64,000 bases of DNA from Methylobacterium gnaphalii. GTDB lineage: Bacteria; Pseudomonadota; Alphaproteobacteria; Rhizobiales; Beijerinckiaceae. A program made the position numbers and the translations under genes. The DNA lies in assembly GCF_007992215.1 (NCBI RefSeq), contig NZ_BJZV01000007.1, positions 62,001 through 126,000 of the forward strand, written 5' to 3'. The notes under the pieces were generated by a model, which saw only the letters and a list, made by a program, of their open reading frames with translations, ran no database searches and had not been told where the DNA came from. Positions within the stretch are counted from its first letter, which is position 1. Each line of letters starts with the position of its first letter. Shown one piece after another: positions 21,983-29,082 of this stretch.

Positions 21983-22146
21983 ACCCGCTCGCCGCCTTCG
22001 CCATCGTGCTCATCGGCTTCATCGCCCTCGCTCTCGTCCTGATCCCAGTCCTTGACGACGAGCTTCGTCGCGCCGTCGCGCGCCTGCCGGCGAATGACAA
22101 GGCGACCGCCGAGGACATCGAGGAGGAGGCGCGTCGTGTCGGCTGA
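21979..22146 (+). CDS. Small membrane protein, 55 aa
   Basis: ATG 21979 overlaps the previous stop (ATGA). One membrane helix (LAAFAIVLIGFIALALVLIPV) then a charged cytoplasmic tail rich in Glu/Arg. Its stop lies within the next gene. Function unknown. Confidence 0.6.
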   Translation: MNPLAAFAIVLIGFIALALVLIPVLDDELRRAVARLPANDKATAEDIEEEARRVG

Positions 22147-22456
22147 GCGCGCGATCGCCAACATGCTGGGACAGGTCACGCCCGAGGCCGCGGCCGACAT
22201 GCTCCACAAGCACGGGGTCGGCTTGCTCAACATCGCCACCGAGACCGGCATGGTCGAGGTGTTGAACCACGTCCTGCGCGAACACCGCATCCGGCTTGCC
22301 CGCGCCCCAGAGGACTTCAAGGCGGTTCGCTCCGAACTCGCGAGGCTCATCGTCGGCGACGTTCGCGGCCAGCCCCATCCACCGCACTTCGCCAGCGTCT
22401 CCGCGCAGAGCCGCGCGCTCGCTGAAAAACTCAGTCTCACCCGGAAAGGGGAGTGA
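22136..22456 (+). CDS. Phage hypothetical protein, 106 aa
   Basis: GTG 22136, overlapping the membrane gene by 11 bp. Helical; contains LARLIVGDVRGQPHPPHFA. It ends 4 bp before the SMC-like ATPase. No family recognised. Confidence 0.6.
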   Translation: MSAERAIANMLGQVTPEAAADMLHKHGVGLLNIATETGMVEVLNHVLREHRIRLARAPEDFKAVRSELARLIVGDVRGQPHPPHFASVSAQSRALAEKLSLTRKGE

Positions 22457-22460
22457 TCCC

Positions 22461-23771
22461 ATGAAGATCATCCAGCTCGAAGCCGAGAACATCAAACGTC
22501 TGAAGGCGGTTTCGATCAGCCCCGACGGCAACTTGGTCGAGATCACTGGTCGGAACGGGCAGGGCAAGAGTTCCGTGCTCGATGCGATTTGGTGGGCTCT
22601 GTCGGGTACCGCGAACATCCAGTCGAAGCCGATCCGGAAAGGCGAGGACGAGGCCCGCATTCGGCTGGACCTTGGCGGGATCAAGGTGACGCGCACCTTC
22701 AAAGCTCGCGAGGACGGTGGCTTCACCACGAACGTCGTCATCGAGAGCGAGGAGGGCGCTCGGTTCCCCTCGCCGCAGAACATGCTCAACAGCCTGATCG
22801 GCTCCCTGAGCTTCGACCCGCTCGCCTTCACCCGCATGCAGCCGAACGACCAGCTCGAGGCGCTGAAACGCTTCGTGCCCGACGTCGATTTCGCGGCCAT
22901 CGAGAAGGCGAACAAGGATGACTTCGACAAGCGCACCGACGTGAACCGCACGGCACGCGCGCTGCGCTCGCAGGCCTCCGCCATCGAGATTCCGTCGAAC
23001 ACGCCGAAGGAACGCGTGCGCACCGCCGCCCTCGTAGAGGCGATGGAGCGGGCCGGCGAGCACAACACCGATATCGAGCGCCGGCGCGCCCGTCGCGAGG
23101 ACACCGCTCGAGAGCTGCGTGGGCTCGAAGAGCGCATCCGCATCGCCGAGACACGCGCCGCCGAGCTTCGCGCCCAGGCCGACCGGCTCGACCAGGACAT
23201 CATAGGGCTGAAGGACGAGGCCGCGCCGATCCGCGAGAAGATCGAGAAGGCCGAGCCGCTCCCGGAGCCGATCGATACGGCCATACTGCGTCAGCAGATC
23301 GCGGAAGCCGAGACCGTGAATGCGGCCGTCGTCAAGCGCGAGGAGAAGGCGCGCGTCGAGGCCCGCGCGAAGGAGTTCGAGGAGAAGTCGGCCGCGCTGA
23401 CCAAGGCTATGGAGGCGCGCGAGACCGAGAAGCGCGAGGCCATCGCCAGGGCCGAACTGCCGGTGCCCGGGATCAGCTTCGGCGACGACGAGATCCTGTT
23501 GAACGGCGTCCCGTTCGATCAGGCCTCTTCGGCCGAGCAACTCCGGACGTCAGTCGCCATCGCCATGGCGGCGAACCCGAAGCTCCGCGTCATCCGCGTT
23601 CAGGACGGCTCTCTCCTAGACGAGGAGGCCATGCGCATCCTCGCGGAGATGGCAGTCGAGGCTGACTGCCAAGTCTGGATCGAATGCGTCCAGTCCGGTC
23701 GCTCCACCGCCGTCGTCATCGAGGACGGCCAGGTCCTCGGCGCCGCCATCGTCGCCCAGGCTGCGGAGTGA
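22461..23771 (+). CDS. Rad50/SbcC-like AAA ATPase, phage recombination
   Basis: 436 aa from ATG 22461 (GGGGAG ribosome-binding site). Walker A GRNGQGKS at residues 30-37 follows the strand-forming start (KIIQLEAENIKRLKAVSISP); a charged coiled coil covers about 150-330; the C-terminal lobe has SSAEQLRTSVAIAMA, a degenerate ABC signature, and a Walker B-like stretch ending QDGSLLDEEAM. The protein is much shorter than SbcC, like phage gp46-type subunits. The next gene encodes a PD-(D/E)XK nuclease, suggesting a nuclease-ATPase pair for DNA end processing. Confidence 0.85.
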   Translation: MKIIQLEAENIKRLKAVSISPDGNLVEITGRNGQGKSSVLDAIWWALSGTANIQSKPIRKGEDEARIRLDLGGIKVTRTFKAREDGGFTTNVVIESEEGARFPSPQNMLNSLIGSLSFDPLAFTRMQPNDQLEALKRFVPDVDFAAIEKANKDDFDKRTDVNRTARALRSQASAIEIPSNTPKERVRTAALVEAMERAGEHNTDIERRRARREDTARELRGLEERIRIAETRAAELRAQADRLDQDIIGLKDEAAPIREKIEKAEPLPEPIDTAILRQQIAEAETVNAAVVKREEKARVEARAKEFEEKSAALTKAMEARETEKREAIARAELPVPGISFGDDEILLNGVPFDQASSAEQLRTSVAIAMAANPKLRVIRVQDGSLLDEEAMRILAEMAVEADCQVWIECVQSGRSTAVVIEDGQVLGAAIVAQAAE

Positions 23772-23776
23772 TCGCG

Positions 23777-24760
23777 ATGATCCAGATCGCAGAACACACG
23801 GAAGGCTTGGTGCCGGGCCCAGGCCTCTACCGGATGCCGGCGAAGGTCTACCACGCCGACCCTAGCCCCGAGCCGTCTCTGTCATCGTCGATCGCGAAGC
23901 TGATCATCGAGCAGAGCCCGGAGCACGCCGCGTGCGCCCACCCGCGCATTGCGAAGCCGAAAGACGCGGACGAGAGGGACCCGACCCGGCCGAAGGAGAT
24001 CGGCACGGCGGCGCACAAGCTCATCCTCGGCGCCGGCGAGCAGCTCGTGATCATCGAGGCCGACGACTACAAGACCGGCTTTGCCAAGTCAGAGCGTGCC
24101 CGCGCCTACATGGACGGCGCCTCGCCCATCCTTCGCCCGGACGCGCAGAAGGCCGAAACCCTCGCGGACCGCGTCTTGAGCGGCCTCGCCGGCATGGACG
24201 GCTGCGATGCCTTCGCCGCAGCAGAATCGGAGGTCGTTGCGATCTGCCGGGACCAATCCGGCGCGTGGCTGCGGATCATGATGGACCGCGTCGAGATCTA
24301 TCCGACGCACGCGATCATCTGGGACGTGAAGACCGGCGAACAATCGGCCGCCCCGCAGACGCTCGGCCGCCGCATCGACAACATGAATATGGAGATCCAG
24401 GCGGCTCTCTACGTTCACGTGCTCGGTCTGCTCTTCCCTAAGCTGCAGGGCCGCATCCGCTTTCGCTGGATCTTCGTCGAGAACGAATTCCCGCACGGCC
24501 TTTCGGTCGCCGAGGTCGACAACGTCGGCATGGGGATTGGCTCGCGGAAGGTCGCGGCTGCGATCCACCGCTGGAACCAGTGTCTGAAGACCGGGAACTG
24601 GCCGGGCTACCCGACCGACATCGTGCGCGCCGAGTTCCCGGAATGGGCATCGAAGCGCTGGGCCGAGCGCGAAGAACTCGATCCGCAGCTGCGCGGTGTC
24701 CCAAATTTCGACCTCGCCAACAGCCCCTGGCGCCCCCTCGACTATGGAGATGCCGCGTGA
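23777..24760 (+). CDS. PD-(D/E)XK exonuclease, RecE/DUF3799-like
   Basis: 327 aa from ATG 23777. The RecE-type order is visible: SLSSSIAKLI near the N-terminus, GTAAHKLIL, ESEVVAICRD (catalytic Glu region), the core RVEIYPTHAIIWDVKTGEQS with Asp...DxK, and finally NMEIQAALYVHVL (QxxxY). This is a complete lambda-exonuclease-like active site. It would resect double-stranded ends for annealing recombination; no Beta/RecT annealase is recognised nearby, so the ATPase that follows may stand in. GTGA overlap with the next gene. Confidence 0.87.
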   Translation: MIQIAEHTEGLVPGPGLYRMPAKVYHADPSPEPSLSSSIAKLIIEQSPEHAACAHPRIAKPKDADERDPTRPKEIGTAAHKLILGAGEQLVIIEADDYKTGFAKSERARAYMDGASPILRPDAQKAETLADRVLSGLAGMDGCDAFAAAESEVVAICRDQSGAWLRIMMDRVEIYPTHAIIWDVKTGEQSAAPQTLGRRIDNMNMEIQAALYVHVLGLLFPKLQGRIRFRWIFVENEFPHGLSVAEVDNVGMGIGSRKVAAAIHRWNQCLKTGNWPGYPTDIVRAEFPEWASKRWAEREELDPQLRGVPNFDLANSPWRPLDYGDAA

Positions 24761-25929
24761 GCTTCACCTTCGCGCCGGCCGTACGCGATCGCGTCGGCCT
24801 CCTCATCGGGATCGCTGGGGCGTCGGGCTCCGGCAAGACGCTTTCGGCCTTCAAGATCGGCCGCGGCCTCGCCGGTGGCGACGACAGCAAGATCGCTGTC
24901 GTCGACTCCGAGGGCGGCCGCGCCAAGCACTATGCGCCGGCCCCGGGCGAGCAGCCGGGCGAGAACACCTTCGGCTTCGCGCATGGCGACCTGCACCCGC
25001 CCTTCCAGCCCGAAGCGTATCTCGCCGCGATCACAGCCGCCGACCAGGCCGGCTTCGAGGTGATCATCGTCGACAGCTTCTCCCACAGCTGGGACGGGGT
25101 CGGCGGCCTGCAGGACATGCACGACGAGTTCGCTGCCGCCACGGTCGAGAAGAAACGTCTGCAGGCCGAGCAGAATGGCTGGCGGTTCGACGAGGCGGTC
25201 GAGTTCGACAAGGCGTCGATCGGCGCCTGGAAAGAGCCGAAGATGCGCAACAAGCGCCTCGTCGCTCGCCTCCTGCAGTGCCGGGCTCATCTGATCATCT
25301 GCATGCGTGCCGATGAGAAGATGCGCATGGAGACCGTCGAGGAGCAGAAGGCCAACGGGCGCGGCTCCTACAAGAAGACCGTCATCATCCCGGCGAAGGA
25401 CCTGCCTGTCGAAGAGCGCTGGGTCCCGATTGTGGAGAAGCGCTTCCCCTACGAGCTGACGACGTCGCTGCTCCTTACGCCGCTCAATCCCGGCGTGCCG
25501 ATCCCGATCAAGCTGCAGTCGCAGCACCGCTCGGCGGTACCGCTTGATCGGCAGCTCAGCGAGGAGACTGGCCGTGCTTTGGCCGCGTGGGCACGAGGTG
25601 AGCCCGCGGCGGCGGCCGAGCCACGCCGGCAGGCTCCCGCGCCAACGAAGGCAGCCCCACCCGCCGCTCGCTCCACCGATCTGCTCAAGCCACCCGAAGG
25701 CTCGCGTCTGTCAGCTGGCGGCTGGCAATTCCTCTGTCGTGACGCTCGCAAGGCCGCCGCAGCCGGAGCGGTCGCGCTGCGTCAGTTCCGGAACAACCTC
25801 AGCCCTGAGCATGACAAGGCGCTCGACGCGATCGGGACCGAGCTCGACGAGCTCGCCCACCGCACCAGCGGCAGCGACGGCTTCCCTGGGGACGAGGCGA
25901 TCGCGCGCCTGAAAAGCGAGGCAGCCTGA
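24757..25929 (+). CDS. RecA-like P-loop ATPase, phage recombination
   Basis: 390 aa from GTG 24757. Walker A GASGSGKT at residues 21-28; the Walker B strand EVIIVDSFSH follows, then a helical insert and LLQCRAHLIICMRADEKMR, with a Pro/Ala linker (about 285-315) and a C-terminal helical domain. The N-terminal half matches the phage AAA ATPase family found next to RecE-like nucleases and Erf/RecT proteins. Probably loads or drives a recombination partner; exact activity unknown. Confidence 0.82.
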   Translation: MSFTFAPAVRDRVGLLIGIAGASGSGKTLSAFKIGRGLAGGDDSKIAVVDSEGGRAKHYAPAPGEQPGENTFGFAHGDLHPPFQPEAYLAAITAADQAGFEVIIVDSFSHSWDGVGGLQDMHDEFAAATVEKKRLQAEQNGWRFDEAVEFDKASIGAWKEPKMRNKRLVARLLQCRAHLIICMRADEKMRMETVEEQKANGRGSYKKTVIIPAKDLPVEERWVPIVEKRFPYELTTSLLLTPLNPGVPIPIKLQSQHRSAVPLDRQLSEETGRALAAWARGEPAAAAEPRRQAPAPTKAAPPAARSTDLLKPPEGSRLSAGGWQFLCRDARKAAAAGAVALRQFRNNLSPEHDKALDAIGTELDELAHRTSGSDGFPGDEAIARLKSEAA

Positions 25930-25931
25930 TC

Positions 25932-26150
25932 ATGGCCGCCATCACTGCCACCCGATGCCCTTTCCCGCTCTGCACCTGCGGAAAGGTGGTCGTCGCCGTC
26001 ACGGACGACTTCGGCGAGCTTGTCGTCAAGGTCGTCCTGCCGCGCGCGGCGGCCGAGGCCTTTAGCGACGAATACGCCGCCGCCCTCGCCGGTCAGCAGC
26101 CTACCGAGAGCCAACACCTCCGCACCATCCGAACAGAAGGGACAGCCTGA
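25932..26150 (+). CDS. Small phage protein with CxxxxCxC motif
   Basis: 72 aa from ATG 25932, 2 bp after the ATPase stop. N-terminal CPFPLCTCGKVVVAV could bind metal, followed by strand-rich DDFGELVVKVVLP. It ends one base before the CtrA-like gene. Function unknown. Confidence 0.6.
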   Translation: MAAITATRCPFPLCTCGKVVVAVTDDFGELVVKVVLPRAAAEAFSDEYAAALAGQQPTESQHLRTIRTEGTA

Positions 26151-26151
26151 C

Positions 26152-26631
26152 ATGAACGCGCATGCGCATCACCTGACCCGCGACCAGGTCGTCGAACTCC
26201 TCGTAGAGCGGGACACCCTTCGAGAAACCGTGCGCCAGTACCAGGAGCTGCTGCGCCCTTCGCTGCCGATCCCGATGGCCTGGGGCATACGGGGCCAGTC
26301 GCTCGATCTCCTGCGTGCCCTGCGTGCGGCCAGCCCCAACGTGCTGCACCGGGAGCGCGGGATCATCGCCCTCTACGGCATGATCGACGGCGCCCCCGAT
26401 CAGAAGATCCTCGACGTCCTGATCTGCAAGCTTCGGCACAAGCTGAAATCCTCAGGAAGCGGCATCGAGATCCAGACGGTCTGGGGCCGGGGCTGGCTGA
26501 TGGACTCCGCAAGCGCAGCCCTATTCGACGAGGGCGCCGCCACCACCCAGGCGCGCCAGATCTCCATGGCCGAGGCAGTCGCGAACCATCGCGCGCGCAC
26601 CATGGGCATTCAGGCTGAGGCTCGGCCCTGA
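26152..26631 (+). CDS. Receiver-less CtrA-type winged-helix protein
   Basis: 159 aa from ATG 26152. The N-terminal 40 residues are a coiled coil (VELLVERDTLRETVRQYQEL), not a receiver: no phosphoacceptor Asp is present. Residues about 45-125 form an OmpR/PhoB-type winged helix that matches the DNA-binding end of host CtrA (49401-50102) in the recognition region: here LYGMIDGAPDQKILDVLICK with LRHKL and later TVWGRGW, against LYGGMD...[14 protein letters not shown] and TVWGRGY in CtrA. The C-terminus (last 35 residues) is unrelated. It should bind DNA without phosphorylation control. Overlaps the next gene by one base (TGATG). Confidence 0.85.
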   Translation: MNAHAHHLTRDQVVELLVERDTLRETVRQYQELLRPSLPIPMAWGIRGQSLDLLRALRAASPNVLHRERGIIALYGMIDGAPDQKILDVLICKLRHKLKSSGSGIEIQTVWGRGWLMDSASAALFDEGAATTQARQISMAEAVANHRARTMGIQAEARP

Positions 26632-27011
26632 TGAGCAAGCCCTGGCGCCTCACCGAAGCCGATCGCGAGCGTATCGCAACGATGCGCGAGGCCGGAAAGT
26701 CGTGCGGACAGATCGCAGCTGCGATTGGATGCTCGATCTCCGCCGTGTCGTGGCAGTGCCTCCGCCTCGGCGCCGAACCGCCGCACCCTCAGCGGCTGAA
26801 AGAAGTGCCGACCGTTCCCGGGTCCGTCCGTCGCGGCAACCACATAGTGCGCCGCTTTACGGCCGATGAGGATGCCAAGCTCGTCGAACTGGAGGCCGAA
26901 GGTCTCACCACCGCCGAGATTTCCCGTCGCCTCGGGCGGCCGCCCAACAGCGTGCTCGGCCGCATCATGACGCTCGCTCGGCGCGACGCCCGCATGGAGG
27001 CGAGCGCCTGA
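26631..27011 (+). CDS. Double helix-turn-helix protein with GcrA/Myb-like features
   Basis: 126 aa from ATG 26631. Two similar HTH units: residues about 4-50 (LTEADRERIATMREAGKSCG, then QIAAAIGCSISAVSWQCLRL) and about 75-120 (FTADEDAKLVELEAEGLTTA, then EISRRLGRPPNSVLGRIMTL). Each has the shape of the GcrA N-terminal domain, W/F-T-x-E/D, helix, EGL-S/T, QIA/EIS, LG, NAV, RLG. The resemblance to GcrA is by pattern only; homeodomain-like resolvase or Myb-type phage proteins are alternatives. It follows the CtrA-like gene and precedes the DnaA/ParB fusion in one operon. Confidence 0.72.
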   Translation: MSKPWRLTEADRERIATMREAGKSCGQIAAAIGCSISAVSWQCLRLGAEPPHPQRLKEVPTVPGSVRRGNHIVRRFTADEDAKLVELEAEGLTTAEISRRLGRPPNSVLGRIMTLARRDARMEASA

Positions 27012-27226
27012 TGTGCTGCCCCTGCGGATTCCTTTGCTGCGGCTCCGACGAGTTCGGCGGCTGCGGCTGTGACGACTGCCCGGACCCGCGCTGCCAGGAG
27101 CAGGCCGGAGAAGCCGCGCCGGTCGGGCTGCCCGTCAACGACGACGACGAGCTCGCCGACGACATGCCGCTCGCGGCGCTGCCGCGCGCGATCCGCCGCT
27201 TCCGCTGTGAGGAGGTACGCCCATGA
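27011..27226 (+). CDS. Small cysteine-rich protein
   Basis: 71 aa, ATG 27011 overlapping the previous stop (TGATG). The first 30 residues hold ten cysteines (MCCPCGFLCC, then CGCDDCPDPRC), able to bind one or two zinc ions; the rest is acidic then basic. Four-base overlap with the next gene. Function unknown. Confidence 0.6.
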   Translation: MCCPCGFLCCGSDEFGGCGCDDCPDPRCQEQAGEAAPVGLPVNDDDELADDMPLAALPRAIRRFRCEEVRP

Positions 27227-28596
27227 ATGTCCACGTCTCGGAGCCTAAGACGATCGAGGAAATGCACGCGCTGAAGAAGGCGGCCGACCAGCGCCAGGCG
27301 GAGCGTGCCAAAGAACGCGAGCGACAAGCTGCTGCAACGAAACTGCGTGTGGAACAGGAGCGGCAAGAGGCAGAAAAGGCCCTCGAGGACGAACAGGCAA
27401 AGCGCGCCGAGCGTGAAGCCCTTGCGGTCAGGCAGCGAGCGGCACGCAACGTTGCTCAGGACGGCCTACCGCGCGATCCCCGTGTGATCGTCAACGACGT
27501 CGCTGCGAAGCACGGTGTCGCTGCTGGAGACATCTTCAGCGATAGCCGCGTTGCCGTTGTCGTGGATGCGAGGCGGGCTGCCATTGGCGCGGTGCGGAAG
27601 GCTTGGCCGAATCGAAGCTTGCCGTGGCTCGCTGAGTTCTTCGGTCTCGATCACACCACTGTTCTCTTCCACTTGAGAAAGCTCGGTCTGCCGACCGGCG
27701 CCGCCAACAGAGCGCCGCCTCACACGCAGACCGGAGAGGCCGAAACCACGACCGTATCGGAGACGAGGACGCGCCGGATCGTGCCGCTTCAGGTCGTCGA
27801 CCTGGTGCCCGGCGGTGAGACCGACGCCGTGCCGCGCTTCGAGAATGTCGATCCTACCAAGCTACACGTCGACGGCGTCTATCAGCGCGATCTGTCCGAG
27901 AACTCGCGACGTCTCATTCGAAGGATCGTTGCGGAGTGGTCCTGGCGCGCGTTCAAGCCACCCGTCGTCGTCGAGGTCGACGGCACTCTGCACGTCATCG
28001 ATGGGCAACACACCGCAATCGCCGCTGCCACTCACCCCGAGGTCGATGAGATCCCGGTGATGATCGTCCGCGCCGATCGACGTGAGGACCGCGCGGATGC
28101 CTTCGTTCGGCACAATCGCGATCGTACGCAAATGACCGGCATGCAGATGCATTTCGGTCTGGTCGCTGCTGGCGATGAGGACTCGCTCACGCTGCAGCAG
28201 GTCTGCGAGCGCGCCGGTGCCCGGATCCTTCGCGGCAAACCGTCGAGGTACCAAGTCGGCGACACCACTGCCGTAGAGGTCCTGAAGGCACTTGTACGTC
28301 GCCGGCATGCCAAAGGAGCGCGAGAGGTTGTTCAGACCTGCGTGGAAGCAGGCCTCGCTCCGATCTCGGCCGCCGCGCTGAAGGCGGTCGAAACGCTGCT
28401 GTTCGAAGCAAAGCATGCCGGTCACTACAGCCGTGAAGCGCTGGCTACGACGCTGCGGAACCTCGGCGCGTCCGCCGAGCGACAGGCTGCGCTGGTAGCC
28501 GCCGAGCACCAGGTCCAGAAGTGGCGCGGCCTCGCCATCGTCCTGGTCCGAAACACCCGAAAAGCCCGGCGTCCCGCATCGTCGGCCGCGGCATAG
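27223..28596 (+). CDS. Coiled coil - DnaA domain IV - ParB-nuclease-like fusion
   Basis: 457 aa from ATG 27223. Residues about 10-75 are a highly charged coiled coil. Residues about 85-148 match DnaA domain IV: VIVNDVAAKHGVAAGDIFSD, ARRAAIGAVRKAWPNRS and the hallmark LAEFFGLDHTTVLFHLRKL (DHTTV is the DnaA-box recognition signature). Residues about 195-275 fit a ParB/Srx N-terminal domain: VYQRDLSENSRRLIRRIV, PPVVVEVDGTLHVIDGQHTA. The remainder is helical. No AAA+ domain is present, so it cannot act as an initiator like DnaA; it could occupy DnaA boxes. Such a domain combination is uncommon. Confidence 0.8.
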   Translation: MNVHVSEPKTIEEMHALKKAADQRQAERAKERERQAAATKLRVEQERQEAEKALEDEQAKRAEREALAVRQRAARNVAQDGLPRDPRVIVNDVAAKHGVAAGDIFSDSRVAVVVDARRAAIGAVRKAWPNRSLPWLAEFFGLDHTTVLFHLRKLGLPTGAANRAPPHTQTGEAETTTVSETRTRRIVPLQVVDLVPGGETDAVPRFENVDPTKLHVDGVYQRDLSENSRRLIRRIVAEWSWRAFKPPVVVEVDGTLHVIDGQHTAIAAATHPEVDEIPVMIVRADRREDRADAFVRHNRDRTQMTGMQMHFGLVAAGDEDSLTLQQVCERAGARILRGKPSRYQVGDTTAVEVLKALVRRRHAKGAREVVQTCVEAGLAPISAAALKAVETLLFEAKHAGHYSREALATTLRNLGASAERQAALVAAEHQVQKWRGLAIVLVRNTRKARRPASSAAA

Positions 28597-28599
28597 ACG

Positions 28600-29082
28600 A
28601 TGTCCGCGCCCTTCTGCACCGACTGCGGCACCGAGGCCGCCATGATGCTGGGCTGGGAGGCTGTCGTCTCCGATCCTAGCCTTGCCGACGCGCGGGTGTG
28701 GTCGTGTCCAGTCTGCAGGGAATCGTGGTGCCGGCACGATCCGATCTCGGATCGGCCCATTGGCACACCAGCCGGCGAGGAGACGCGGACCGCCCGTGCG
28801 TTGCTGGCTGAGCGCCAGATTGCGCGGATCATCGCCGAGGCGCTCGCTCAGAACCCGAACGCCAGTGCGCTCGCGGATGACAGGATCACAGGATTTACCG
28901 CCGCGCTGCTCGGCATCGAGCGCGGGCACGCGGCGATCGAGCAGCTCGACCTCGAGCAATGCCGGAAGCTTTGGCACGCGCTCCACCGCGCCTCCTACGC
29001 CGACATCGTCCGCCATGCGCAGACCTACCGTCCGGGCAAACCGACCCAGTCATCCCTCACCGAACAAGGAGCGGCAGCATGA
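28600..29082 (+). CDS. Zinc-finger-containing protein, DUF3268-like
   Basis: 160 aa from ATG 28600. N-terminal zinc knuckle CTDCG...CPVCRESWCRHD with two C-x2-C pairs, and a spacer LADARVWSCPVC that matches phage zinc-finger proteins of the DUF3268 type; C-terminal helical domain. Its stop overlaps the ParB start (ATGA). Likely nucleic acid binding. Confidence 0.72.
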   Translation: MSAPFCTDCGTEAAMMLGWEAVVSDPSLADARVWSCPVCRESWCRHDPISDRPIGTPAGEETRTARALLAERQIARIIAEALAQNPNASALADDRITGFTAALLGIERGHAAIEQLDLEQCRKLWHALHRASYADIVRHAQTYRPGKPTQSSLTEQGAAA

